This document shows, in pieces, positions 8,324 to 17,157 of a stretch of DNA of 64,000 nucleotides. The stretch is from Pseudomonas sp. MWU13-2105 (GTDB lineage Bacteria; Pseudomonadota; Gammaproteobacteria; Pseudomonadales; Pseudomonadaceae). Numbering within the stretch: the first letter of the stretch is position 1; every line of letters begins with the position of its first letter. Made by a program: the position numbers and the translations under genes. Location: assembly GCF_023242315.1 (NCBI RefSeq), contig NZ_JALLIY010000010.1, positions 1 to 64,000 on the forward strand, written 5' to 3'. Below the pieces are notes generated by a model, which ran no database searches, had not been told where the DNA came from, and worked only from the letters and a program-made list of their open reading frames with translations.

Positions 8324-9268
8324 ATGAAAAATTGGCTGATTCTGATCCTGGGATTACCGACCGCAAATGCGACCGAGCGCATGCGCGCCTGGCGTGCGCT
8401 GAAAGCTTCCGGGGCCGCGGTTTTGCGCGATGGTGCCTACCTGTTGCCAGATACCGCTGCCTGTCGAGAGGCGTTGGTCGCGGTTGAGCGCGATATCTTG
8501 GCCATCAATGGCACCGCCTATGTCCTGCCTGTGGTGGATCCAGACGGTGAACGTTTTATCGGATTGTTCGATCGCAACGAGGATTACAGCAAGCTGCGTA
8601 CTGAAATCGAGGAATGTCGGGGACAACTCACTGCCGAGAATGCACTGTCCAGCACAAAGCAGATTCGCAAGCTGCGCAAAAGCTACGAACAGCTGGCCAG
8701 CATCGACTACTTTCCTGGCCAACCGAAGCAGCAAGTCGACGCGGCCTTGCAGGCGCTTGAGACGGCGGTCAGCAGGGCCTTGTCGACGGACGAACCCCAT
8801 AGCCGAGACCTGCCCATAACCGTACTCAACCCAGGCGATTACCAGGGGCGTGTCTGGGCAACCCGCAAGCGGCCCTGGGTTGACCGCCTGGCTTGTGCCT
8901 GGTTGATCCGTCGGTTCATTGACCCCGGCGCTCGGATCCTCTGGCTGGACAGCCCGCAGGATTGTCCGGTCGACGCGCTGGGTTTTGATTTCGATGAAGC
9001 GACCTTCAGTCACGTCGGCAACCGCGTGACCTTCGAAACCCTGCAAGCCTGTTTTGAACTCCATGCGCCCGGTCTGGGGCGCGTGGCTGCCCTGGTGCAT
9101 TACCTCGACATCGGCGGTGTCCAGCCGGTCGAGGCGGTGGGGATCGAACGGGTGCTGGCCGGATTACGTGAAACCATTGGTCACGACGACCATCTGCTGG
9201 CGGCTGCGAGTGCCATCTTCGACGGTCTGCTCGCGGTGTTTGTGAAAGAGGAACAGCACAATGAGTAA
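8324..9268 (+). CDS. chrB: Chromate resistance regulator ChrB
   Basis: A 314-residue ChrB protein: an N-terminal domain starting LILGLPTANATERMRAWRALKASG and a C-terminal domain with VWATRKRPWVDRLACAWLIRRFIDPGA, the characteristic ChrB stretch. In Ochrobactrum and Cupriavidus ChrB senses chromate and controls chrA. No signal peptide, so cytosolic. It overlaps chrA by eight bases, which implies translational coupling. No clear Shine-Dalgarno sequence precedes the ATG, and the inverted repeat lies just upstream. Confidence 0.9.
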   Translation: MKNWLILILGLPTANATERMRAWRALKASGAAVLRDGAYLLPDTAACREALVAVERDILAINGTAYVLPVVDPDGERFIGLFDRNEDYSKLRTEIEECRGQLTAENALSSTKQIRKLRKSYEQLASIDYFPGQPKQQVDAALQALETAVSRALSTDEPHSRDLPITVLNPGDYQGRVWATRKRPWVDRLACAWLIRRFIDPGARILWLDSPQDCPVDALGFDFDEATFSHVGNRVTFETLQACFELHAPGLGRVAALVHYLDIGGVQPVEAVGIERVLAGLRETIGHDDHLLAAASAIFDGLLAVFVKEEQHNE

Positions 9269-10619
9269 GGTTTCCCCATCAGTCCTTGAAGAGGACCTGC
9301 CAAGACCTGAAACGATCAGTTTGCGTGAGGCGTTCTGGTTCTGGTTGAAGCTCGGCTTCATCAGCTTCGGTGGGCCTGCGGGGCAGATCTCGATCATGCA
9401 CCAGGAGTTGGTGGAGCGACGGCGCTGGATCTCCGAACGGCGCTTCCTGCATGCCCTCAACTTCTGCATGTTGCTCCCCGGGCCGGAGGCTCAGCAGTTG
9501 GCAACCTACATCGGCTGGCTGATGCATCGAACCCGGGGCGGCGTGATTGCCGGAGGGCTCTTCATATTGCCCTCGTTGTTCATCCTGATTGCCTTGTCCT
9601 GGATGTACATCGCGTTCGGCGACGTCCCTGCGGTGGCGGGTCTTTTCTATGGCATCAAGCCGGCCGTCACGGCCATCGTGGTGCAGGCGGCTCATCGGAT
9701 CGGTTCCCGAGCGTTGAAGAGCGGTTGGCTGTGGGCCATTGCGGCTGCCTCATTCGTGGCGATATTTGCCTTTGATGTTCCTTTCCCGCTGATCGTGCTG
9801 AGCGCGGCGTTGCTCGGTTACCTGGGTGGACGCCTTGCCCCGGAAAAGTTCAGGGTCGGCGGGCATAGCGCCGCCAAGAAGTCTTATGGCCCGGCCTTGA
9901 TCGATGACGATACCCCGTCCCCTGAGCATGCCCGATTCAGCTGGGTAAAACTGGCCGTGCTGGTACTCGTCGGCGCTACGTTGTGGGCGTTGCCAATGGG
10001 CGTCCTGACCGTGCTCTTTGGCTGGGAAGGCACCTTGACCCAGATGGGCTGGTTCTTTACCAAGGCGGCGCTGCTGACGTTTGGGGGGGCTTATGCGGTG
10101 CTGCCTTATGTCTACCAGGGCGCGGTCGGTCACTATGGATGGCTGACCCCAACGCAGATGATCGATGGCCTGGCCCTGGGTGAAACCACCCCCGGGCCGT
10201 TGATCATGGTGGTGGCTTTCGTCGGCTTTGTCGGCGCCTATGTCTCCCAGGTGTTCGGTGCCGACCAGGTATTTCTGGCCGGAGCCCTCGCCGCCACGCT
10301 GGTGACCTGGTTTACCTTTCTACCATCGTTCCTGTTCATTCTCGTGGGTGGTCCGCTGGTGGAGGCCACGCACAACGAACTCAAGTTCACCGCGCCGCTG
10401 ACCGGGATTACCGCCGCCGTGGTTGGGGTGATTCTCAATCTAGCGGTGTTCTTCGGCTATCACGTGCTGTGGCCAAAAGGGTTCAGCGACACCCTCGATT
10501 GGCCCTCTGCGTTGATCGCGATTGCGGCGGCGATTGCCTTGTTTCGCTTCAAACGTGGGGTGATTCAGGTCCTGCTGGCCTGTGCTCTGGTTGGTTTGGT
10601 CGTGCACCTGCTGCGCTAG
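9261..10619 (+). CDS. chrA: Chromate transporter ChrA (two-domain)
   Basis: A 452-residue inner-membrane protein of the CHR superfamily, which expels chromate. It is the long bidomain form with two homologous halves. The first half carries FWLKLGFISFGGPAGQISIMH and NFCMLLPGPEAQQLATYIG; the second repeats the motif as FFTKAALLTFGGAYAVLPYV and GLALGETTPGPLIMV. The ATG lies inside the end of chrB (ATGAGTAA). Length is usual for long-chain ChrA. Sulfate or other oxyanions could also be substrates. Confidence 0.93.
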   Translation: MSKVSPSVLEEDLPRPETISLREAFWFWLKLGFISFGGPAGQISIMHQELVERRRWISERRFLHALNFCMLLPGPEAQQLATYIGWLMHRTRGGVIAGGLFILPSLFILIALSWMYIAFGDVPAVAGLFYGIKPAVTAIVVQAAHRIGSRALKSGWLWAIAAASFVAIFAFDVPFPLIVLSAALLGYLGGRLAPEKFRVGGHSAAKKSYGPALIDDDTPSPEHARFSWVKLAVLVLVGATLWALPMGVLTVLFGWEGTLTQMGWFFTKAALLTFGGAYAVLPYVYQGAVGHYGWLTPTQMIDGLALGETTPGPLIMVVAFVGFVGAYVSQVFGADQVFLAGALAATLVTWFTFLPSFLFILVGGPLVEATHNELKFTAPLTGITAAVVGVILNLAVFFGYHVLWPKGFSDTLDWPSALIAIAAAIALFRFKRGVIQVLLACALVGLVVHLLR

Positions 10620-11009
10620 AGCGCGCAATGCTCAACGATTCCCTGGCGGGCACCGGGCCTGCCAGATCATCCAGCCTACCATGTTCACCGGCGCGATCCT
10701 TTCCAGGCGCCAGAGCGGCATGTTGTTGGTCGGGCTGGGGTTGACGCTGCGCTGATCAGAACGGGCGGCGATTTGGTTTTCCTCGCCTTCCAGGCGCTGC
10801 TCGGCAGTGATTTTTGACTCATATCAGGTTCCTCTCGATTAAGGCCGAGGGCGGCGCTCGCCGGCCAAAACGGAGCGCTGCCGTCGTGCTATGTTCCAAC
10901 GATTGCACACCGTGTGCGGCTTGATTGGCGTGTCGGCAGTCTGGGTGAAAATGCTCGATGGTCGTGTGCGTGTACGAGTTTGGTCCATCGAATCGCTGAG
11001 GAATGACTC
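10620..11009. other. Intergenic region between chrA and arsA, no gene recognised
   Basis: About 390 bases with no supported gene. A 13-base near-palindrome (GCACAC-C-GTGTGC, 10905-10917) lies about 95 bases before arsA and may be an operator. I looked for arsR or arsD remnants in the translated frames and saw none. Confidence 0.4.
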
Positions 11010-12770
11010 ATGCAGTTTCTTGAGAACGCACCGCGCTTTCTGTTCTTCACCGGCAAAGGTGGTGTCGGCAAAACCTCGATTGCCTGTGCCACGGCGTTGC
11101 AGCTGACCGCCCAAGGCAAGCGCGTACTGCTGGTGAGTACCGACCCGGCCTCCAACGTGGGTCAGGTATTTGGTCTCAGCATTGGCAACCAGATCACCCC
11201 TGTACCGGCCGTGGCCCATTTGTCCGCGCTCGAAATCGATCCGCAAGCCGCCGTCCAGGCCTACCGTGATCGGATTGTCGGGCCGGCGCGCGGCGTGCTG
11301 GACGCTGATGTGGTCAAAGGCATGGAAGAGCAGTTGTCCGGGGCCTGCACAACGGAAATCGCATCCTTTGATGAGTTCACCGGGTTGCTGGTGGGCTCCC
11401 GGCAGACCGCTGACTTTGACCATATCATCTTTGATACCGCACCGACCGGGCACACCATTCGCCTGCTCCAGCTGCCCGGGGCCTGGAGCGGTTTCCTCGA
11501 GGCGGGGCAAGGTGATGCTTCCTGCCTGGGGCCACTGGCGGGGCTCGACAAACAGCGGGATCAATATCGTCAAGCGGTTGCGGCGCTGGCCGATCCGGCC
11601 CGCACTCGACTGGTTTTGGTGGCCAGGGCCCAGGCGACCACCCTGCGCGAGGCGGCACGGACCCATGAGGAACTCGCGCGCATCGGTCTGAGCAAGCAGT
11701 ACCTGGTGGTCAACGGCGTATTGCCTGCCACCGAGGCCGAGTCGGACCCCTTGGCCGCGGCCGTGTATGCTCGGGAGCAGGCCGCCCTGGCTGATATGCC
11801 GGAGGCACTCAAGGCCCTGCCCAGGGATCAACTGCCGCTGAAAGCCTTCGATCTGGTCGGCATCGAGGCGCTCAAGCAGTTGCTTGGTGAAGCGGTTCAA
11901 GCCGTTGAAGGATTGGAACCCGCAACGGTCGAGATGCATGCCCCCAGCTTGAGTGATCTGGTCGATGAGATTGCCGCCGATGAGCATGGGCTGGTGATGG
12001 TCATGGGCAAGGGCGGTGTCGGTAAAACCACCCTGGCGGCGGCGGTGGCCGTCGAGTTGGCGCACCGGGGGTTGCCGGTTCACCTCACCACGTCCGATCC
12101 GGCGGCCCACCTGGCCGAGACCCTGGTCGGCTCAATGAGCAACCTCACGCTCAGCCGCATTGATCCCCACGTTGAAACCCAACGTTATCGCGATCAAGTG
12201 ATGGCCTCCAAGGGCGCGGGCCTTGATGAGCAAGGAAAAGCGCTGTTGGCCGAGGATCTACGCTCGCCCTGCACCGAAGAAATCGCGGTCTTCCAGGCGT
12301 TCTCGAGGGTTATTCGGGAGGCGGGTAAAAAGTTTGTGGTCATGGATACGGCACCCACCGGGCACACGCTGTTGTTGCTCGATGCCACGGGCGCCTACCA
12401 TCGCGATATCGCTCGGCAAATGGCAGGCAGCAACCGGCATTTCAGTACGCCGATGATGCAACTTCAAGACCCGAAGCGAACCAAGGTCTTGCTGGTCACC
12501 CTGGCCGAGACCACACCGGTACTCGAAGCGGCCAATCTGGAAGCGGATCTGCGTCGTGCCGGCATTGAGCCCTGGGCCTGGGTGATCAACAACAGCATCG
12601 CCGCCGCCAGGACCCGATCACCTTTGCTGCGCAGGCGTGCACGTAATGAACTCAAGGAAATCGAGCAGGTGGCCCGCGAACACGCCCGACGCTATGCGGT
12701 GATTCCCTTGATGGCCGAGGAACCTATCGGGGTGGATCGGTTGCTCAGGCTCAGCGAGAGACAGAGCTGA
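11010..12770 (+). CDS. arsA: Arsenical pump-driving ATPase ArsA (two-domain)
   Basis: A 586-residue ArsA/Get3-type ATPase with two homologous halves. Each half has a deviant P-loop (FTGKGGVGKTS near residue 15, VMGKGGVGKTT near residue 333) and the ArsA signature DTAPTGHT. In classical ars operons ArsA joins ArsB to drive arsenite/antimonite efflux and takes metalloid from ArsD. Neither arsB, arsD nor arsR is in this window, so this copy is an orphan next to chrBA. The start has AGGA eight bases upstream. It converges tightly (17 bases) with the permease gene at 12788. Confidence 0.9.
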   Translation: MQFLENAPRFLFFTGKGGVGKTSIACATALQLTAQGKRVLLVSTDPASNVGQVFGLSIGNQITPVPAVAHLSALEIDPQAAVQAYRDRIVGPARGVLDADVVKGMEEQLSGACTTEIASFDEFTGLLVGSRQTADFDHIIFDTAPTGHTIRLLQLPGAWSGFLEAGQGDASCLGPLAGLDKQRDQYRQAVAALADPARTRLVLVARAQATTLREAARTHEELARIGLSKQYLVVNGVLPATEAESDPLAAAVYAREQAALADMPEALKALPRDQLPLKAFDLVGIEALKQLLGEAVQAVEGLEPATVEMHAPSLSDLVDEIAADEHGLVMVMGKGGVGKTTLAAAVAVELAHRGLPVHLTTSDPAAHLAETLVGSMSNLTLSRIDPHVETQRYRDQVMASKGAGLDEQGKALLAEDLRSPCTEEIAVFQAFSRVIREAGKKFVVMDTAPTGHTLLLLDATGAYHRDIARQMAGSNRHFSTPMMQLQDPKRTKVLLVTLAETTPVLEAANLEADLRRAGIEPWAWVINNSIAAARTRSPLLRRRARNELKEIEQVAREHARRYAVIPLMAEEPIGVDRLLRLSERQS

Positions 12771-12787
12771 CAGACCATGCTCATGAC

Positions 12788-13495
12788 TCAGTTCAAACGC
12801 TGATAGGCCAGCAGACGGCGTTCTGCCAATCGAAATACACCCACCAGCGCGCACGCCAGCAACATGTAGAGCAGGGCGGCAATCCCGTAGGCCTGAAAGG
12901 TCTTGAAGGTGGCGGCGTTGACATCCGTGGCGATTTTCAGGATGTCGGGAACGGTTGCGGTAAAGGCAATGGCCGTGGCGTGCAGGACAAAAATTACTTC
13001 GTTACTGTACGCGGGGAGTGCTCGGCGCAACATGCTCGGTATCAGTACGAGAACGAACAGTTGGCTACGGCTCATGCCGAGTGCCAGGGCTGCCTCGATC
13101 TCGCCGCGCGGGGTGGTGCGCAGCACGCCGGCGAGAATTTCGACGGTATAAGCGCATGTATTCAAGGCCAAAGCCAGAATCACGCAATGCATGCCGTCAC
13201 GAAAGAACCACCACAGGCTCGAGGATTCTCTTATAAGGCTCAAGCTGGCCAGCCCGCTATAGATGATCAGCAGTTGCACGAACAGTGGCGTACCACGAAA
13301 CACCAGGGTATAGAGCCGGATGGGCAGTGCCAGCCACTGACTGCCGTAGGTGCGTATCAGTGCCAGTGGTATCGCCGCGCACAAACCGATGACGGCTGAC
13401 GTCACCAATAGCCAGAGCGTGACGGACAGACCGCTCCAGCGGTAACCGTCGGACCACAGGAAGTTCGGCCCGAACTCTTTCAGTATCTCGATCAT
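12788..13495 (-). CDS. Polar amino-acid ABC transporter permease (HisM-like)
   Basis: A 235-residue inner-membrane permease of the His/Glu/Gln/Arg/opine family, with about five membrane segments and the EAA loop around EIEAALALGMSRSQLFVLVLIPSMLRRALP. It overlaps the upstream permease gene by ATGA and forms the last gene of the fructosyl-amino-acid cluster. The next gene downstream would normally be the ATP-binding subunit, but arsA comes instead, in the opposite direction. Confidence 0.9.
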   Translation of the reverse strand: MIEILKEFGPNFLWSDGYRWSGLSVTLWLLVTSAVIGLCAAIPLALIRTYGSQWLALPIRLYTLVFRGTPLFVQLLIIYSGLASLSLIRESSSLWWFFRDGMHCVILALALNTCAYTVEILAGVLRTTPRGEIEAALALGMSRSQLFVLVLIPSMLRRALPAYSNEVIFVLHATAIAFTATVPDILKIATDVNAATFKTFQAYGIAALLYMLLACALVGVFRLAERRLLAYQRLN

Positions 13496-14181
13496 GACGC
13501 TCTCCGTGGTGGTTCGACGTTGTAGCGTCGCTCAAGGTGTTTGAGCGCAAGACTCGAAAAGATCGCAAAGGCAAAAAATATCGCGGCAATCACCAGGTAG
13601 AAAAACATCTGCCTTGAGGTCGCATTGCCTGCCTGTTTGGCGACCTGAACCATGTCATTGAGGCCCAGCAGCGAAATCAGACCGGCACTTTTCAACAGCA
13701 CTTGCCAGATATTGCCGATGCCGGGCAAGGCGAAACGCATCATTTGCGGGAACCGGATACGCCGCAGCACTTGCCAGTGGTTCATGCCATAGGCTCGCGC
13801 TGCTTCCAGTTGCCCGAACGGGATGGCCTGGAATGCGCCGCGAAAGGTCTCGGCGCAGTAGGCACCGTAGATGAATCCGAGCGTACCGATTGCCGTGCCG
13901 TAAGGGTTCAACTGGAACGTTTCCTGGTCGAACGCTTCCGCCACCTGGTTCAGCCCGATTTGCGCGCTGTAGTAAATGAGCAGCATCAACACCAGGTCCG
14001 GAACACTGCGTACCAGCGTGGTATAGACCGTGGCGAGCAGCCGTAGCGGCGCCAGGGGCGAGAGTTTGGCCAACGCGCCCAGCAGCCCCAGCGCGATGGC
14101 CACGCAGGCCGCCCAGGTGGCCACCTGGACGGTCAACCACGCGCCCTGGAAAATGAGATGGCCGTATCCCTCAAGAAACAT
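13492..14181 (-). CDS. Polar amino-acid ABC transporter permease (HisQ-like)
   Basis: A 229-residue partner permease with the EAA loop QLEAARAYGMNHWQVLRRIRFPQMMRFALPGI. It would form a heterodimeric channel with the product at 12788-13495. GGAG lies upstream of the ATG, and the gene follows the binding-protein gene after 24 bases. Context points to uptake of fructosyl amino acids or a similar opine-like conjugate; this is inference. Confidence 0.9.
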   Translation of the reverse strand: MFLEGYGHLIFQGAWLTVQVATWAACVAIALGLLGALAKLSPLAPLRLLATVYTTLVRSVPDLVLMLLIYYSAQIGLNQVAEAFDQETFQLNPYGTAIGTLGFIYGAYCAETFRGAFQAIPFGQLEAARAYGMNHWQVLRRIRFPQMMRFALPGIGNIWQVLLKSAGLISLLGLNDMVQVAKQAGNATSRQMFFYLVIAAIFFAFAIFSSLALKHLERRYNVEPPRRAS

Positions 14182-14205
14182 GGTTCCAGGCTCCGCCAGG
14201 GTGGT

Positions 14206-14976
14206 TTATTTCGGCGAGATATCGAAGTCGAAGTATTTTTTGGCGATGCGCTCATAGGTGCCGTTCTGGTGGATCCGCTCCAGCGCCTGATTGATTTCGC
14301 CAGCCAGGGCGGTATCGTTCTTGCGCAAGCCGATCCCGGTTCCGGGGCCGAAGATTTCCGGGGATTTGACGACGTCCCCGGCATACCCGAAGCCCTTGCC
14401 GATCGGCTTTTTGAGCAACCCTTCGGAGATCGCGATGGCATCATCGAAGGCGGCGTCCAGTCGCCCGTTGATCAAGTCCGAATAGGTCAAGTCACTGCTT
14501 TGATAGGGCACGATCTCAACGCCCTTCAGGCCCCACATCCGCTTGGCATAGGTTTCGAAAACACTGCCCTGTTGCACGCCGATGCGTTTTCCGCGCAAGG
14601 ATTCGGCTGTTGGCTGCAAGGGACTGCCTTCAGGGGTCACCAGGCGAGCCGGGGTGTCATAAAGGGTGTTGGAGAAAGCGATTTCGGCTTTGCGCTCTTC
14701 GGTGATCGACAGGGCCGACAGGATGCCGTCGAACTTCTTGCCTTTAAGGGCCGAGACCATCCCGTCGAAGGCGTTTTCCACCCAGACACAATGACGTTTC
14801 AGCTCGGTGCACAGGCTTTCACCCAACTCGATATCGAAACCTGTCAGCGAACCGTCCGGTTGCTTGGACTCAAAGGGCGGGTAGGTGGGGTCGACCCCGA
14901 AACGCAACTCTTGGCTGGCGCCCCAGCTCATCAGCGGACTGGCCACGAGCATCAAACCGATCAGACATTTTTTCAT
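14206..14976 (-). CDS. Periplasmic amino-acid-type binding protein (HisJ/LAO family)
   Basis: About 256 residues with a signal peptide (MKKCLIGLMLVASPLMSWGA) and the cluster 3 binding-protein fold: FGVDPTYPPFESKQPDGSLTGFDIELGE at the start and a C-terminal RIHQNGTYERIAKKYFDFD. The ATG at 14976 gives a normal signal peptide; the GTG at 14991 adds five residues. It is a paralogue of the protein at 22474-23256. It delivers substrate to the two permeases encoded just downstream. Confidence 0.9.
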   Translation of the reverse strand: MKKCLIGLMLVASPLMSWGASQELRFGVDPTYPPFESKQPDGSLTGFDIELGESLCTELKRHCVWVENAFDGMVSALKGKKFDGILSALSITEERKAEIAFSNTLYDTPARLVTPEGSPLQPTAESLRGKRIGVQQGSVFETYAKRMWGLKGVEIVPYQSSDLTYSDLINGRLDAAFDDAIAISEGLLKKPIGKGFGYAGDVVKSPEIFGPGTGIGLRKNDTALAGEINQALERIHQNGTYERIAKKYFDFDISPK

Positions 14977-15037
14977 CGACAGGGTATCCACGACAGGTTG
15001 GTTGAACAGCCCTGGGGTTGGCCCGGGGCAGCATGCG

Positions 15038-15892
15038 TCAGCCTTGAGTGTTCAAGGCTTGTTTCAATTGCTCGGACCGTTCTGCGTCCAGGGCTTGAGC
15101 ATGGCCAAAGCCACCGCTCCAGCCACACACTCGGGCGGCATAATCGACGCCTTGCAACAGGCACTCCGCGAGGCTGTGCCGGGCTTGCCAGGCCAGCAGA
15201 AACGCCGCGATGAAGCCGTCGCCGGCGCCCATGCTGTCGACAAACACGCAAGGCCGGCTGGGTTGTTCCTGCAAACCCTGTGCGTCGACCGCGAGGGCGC
15301 CCAGAGCCCCGCGAGTGATGACTACAATTGCCGGGCCCAGGGCCCGCATCGAGAGCGCCAGCTCATAGGCTTTCTGCGCAGGCAGGTCGGCTGCCGAGAA
15401 AAAAGCGATATCGACATGCTTGATCAGCGCCGGCCAATCGAACTCGACCCAGTTGTCCGAGAAGTCGAAGGACAGGCAGCCGCTAGCATGCCGAATCTGC
15501 GCCAGTTGATCTTCGAGACCGCTGTAGAGGCTGCTATGTGCCAGTGGGAATTGCCTGAGATAGGCCAGATCCTCGGCATTGAGGCGCAATTGTCGACACA
15601 CACCGGGATCGCTGCCGAGAAACACCCGCTCACCCTCGCGGCTGTCGACACAGGCCCAGCCATTGGTCCCCGGCAGCGTTTGGCAACGGGAAGTATCCAC
15701 GCCTTCCTTTTTCAGGCAATCGAGCAAGTGCCGGCCATGCCGATCATCGCCCACACAGCCCAGGTAGGCGCTGCGGGCGCCAAGTCGGGAAGCGAATACC
15801 GCGACGTTCAGCGCATTCCCGCCCGGATATTCGATATTGCGATCCAGGTACACATCCACGGTGTTATCGCCGACCGCGATCAAGCTGGTCAT
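15038..15892 (-). CDS. frlD: PfkB-family kinase, fructoselysine 6-kinase-like
   Basis: A 284-residue PfkB-family sugar kinase. The N-terminal substrate motif is GGNALNVAVFASRLGA, and the C-terminal PfkB signature is DSMGAGDGFIAAFLLAW with the catalytic Asp. The closest match in memory is FrlD, which phosphorylates fructoselysine on C6. Start 15892 was chosen because GGAG lies eight bases upstream; it follows the deglycase stop by two bases. With the SIS protein upstream it would convert an imported Amadori product to its 6-phosphate for cleavage. The exact amino-acid moiety is unknown. Confidence 0.75.
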   Translation of the reverse strand: MTSLIAVGDNTVDVYLDRNIEYPGGNALNVAVFASRLGARSAYLGCVGDDRHGRHLLDCLKKEGVDTSRCQTLPGTNGWACVDSREGERVFLGSDPGVCRQLRLNAEDLAYLRQFPLAHSSLYSGLEDQLAQIRHASGCLSFDFSDNWVEFDWPALIKHVDIAFFSAADLPAQKAYELALSMRALGPAIVVITRGALGALAVDAQGLQEQPSRPCVFVDSMGAGDGFIAAFLLAWQARHSLAECLLQGVDYAARVCGWSGGFGHAQALDAERSEQLKQALNTQG

Positions 15893-15894
15893 GC

Positions 15895-16908
15895 TCAGTA
15901 CTCCGTTTTCCACATGTAGCGGCGAGTCGTCAGCGGTTGCTGGTGCCAGACCGCCAGATGGGCGGCGATACGTTCAGCGGCGATGCCGACGACGTAGGGC
16001 GCGACAATCGCGCGGATCTCCGGGTCGATGCCGGGCATCGGGAAATCCTTGGAGTCGTAGACCATGACCCGTTCGGTATAGCGCTGGCAGAAGCTCACGA
16101 CGCGTTCCATCTGTGCTCGACTGGGATCTTCACCGACCAGCAGAAGCAGCGGGGTGGAGGCGTCGATGGCTTCGAACGGGCCATGGAAAAACTCCGCGGC
16201 CTCCACCGGCAGGCAGTGCAGCCATTGGCTTTCCATCACCACACAGACGCCGAACACATAGGCGGTGGTGAACATCGGCCCCGACGCGAGGAAGTACATG
16301 ACACGATCATCTTTATAGAGGCGTGCCTCTTCGCTGGCCCGTTGGTCGTTGTTGATCGCCGCATCGGCCAACGCCTGCGGCAGCGCTTTGAGTGAGCGAG
16401 TGAGCTTGTCCAGCAGTGGCCAGCCTTCGCGCTTGGCCAGAATACCGCCGATCAATGCCTGAAGGATCATGAAGCAGCCAAAGTAAGCCTCGTCGGTGCG
16501 TCCCAGCAGGAAACAATGTTGAACGGCTTGGGCCAGCGGCAGCTCGGCGGTTTGCGTCACGCCCACCGTCAGGCATGGCTTGCCTTGCAGGAAGCGTGCG
16601 GCGGTGATGGTTTCCCGGGTTGTTCCGGACTTGGACGCGAGGACCACCAGGGTGCGCTCGTCCAGGCGCGGCGGATCGATATCGATGAAGTCGGCCGGGA
16701 AGTAACGACGCACTTCCAGTGAATGGCTATAGCGCTCAAGCCAGTACTGCAGGCCAAGCATGATGCGGTTGGGAGCGCCGCAGCTGACGAAATAGATGCG
16801 GTCAATCCGCGTTGCCAGCTCCTGGCCAAATTGCTGGGCGTCGTCGACGATTTGAACGGATTGCTGCAAGGAAGCGATAAAACCTTCCCGGTTGAACTGG
16901 ATCGCCAT
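15895..16908 (-). CDS. frlB: SIS-domain deglycase, fructoselysine-6-phosphate deglycase-like
   Basis: A 337-residue protein with two SIS sugar-isomerase domains related to GlmS. Visible motifs are VLASKSGTTRETITAA in the first SIS domain and VEAAEFFHGPFEAID in the second, where the Glu and His expected for deglycase chemistry lie. FrlB/FraB enzymes split a 6-phosphofructosyl amino acid into glucose 6-phosphate and the free amino acid. The start has AAGGAG five bases upstream. It is first in an operon with the kinase and ABC genes and divergent from the GntR regulator at 17158. Confidence 0.78.
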   Translation of the reverse strand: MAIQFNREGFIASLQQSVQIVDDAQQFGQELATRIDRIYFVSCGAPNRIMLGLQYWLERYSHSLEVRRYFPADFIDIDPPRLDERTLVVLASKSGTTRETITAARFLQGKPCLTVGVTQTAELPLAQAVQHCFLLGRTDEAYFGCFMILQALIGGILAKREGWPLLDKLTRSLKALPQALADAAINNDQRASEEARLYKDDRVMYFLASGPMFTTAYVFGVCVVMESQWLHCLPVEAAEFFHGPFEAIDASTPLLLLVGEDPSRAQMERVVSFCQRYTERVMVYDSKDFPMPGIDPEIRAIVAPYVVGIAAERIAAHLAVWHQQPLTTRRYMWKTEY

Positions 16909-16963
16909 GTGGGCTCCTTGGTGCCTTGTTGCGGTGGTTCAAGTTGCTGCTTATGACCACCAT

Positions 16964-17022
16964 TTAGACCAAAAGCTATACCATGAAAAATACCATTACA
17001 AGGCTTTTTTCCCGTGGTCTAA
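16964..17022. promoter_or_regulatory. Paired GntR/UTRA-type half-sites TTAGACCA ... TGGTCTAA
   Basis: TTAGACCA (16964-16971) and its exact inverse TGGTCTAA (17015-17022) lie in the divergent region between the deglycase and regulator genes. TGGTCTA is the half-site of the TGGTCTAGACCA consensus bound by NagR/DasR-type UTRA regulators. The 43-base spacing suggests two separate binding sites, or a loop, rather than one palindrome. Confidence 0.5.
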
Positions 17023-17157
17023 TGGACTGAACAGGCGGCTTCCAGGGTTTTCCTGAGCCGGGTTTCCTTTGTTATTGTCAAGTTGGCGGGTTTGCGTCGG
17101 TTTTTGTTTTTTACAGTCGCAATGGATCGCCAGAAAAAATAATCCAGGATGTAGACC

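Noticed and set aside
10839..12110. 423-codon minus frame opposite arsA
   Set aside because: Shadow; arsA carries full motifs in the plus frame.
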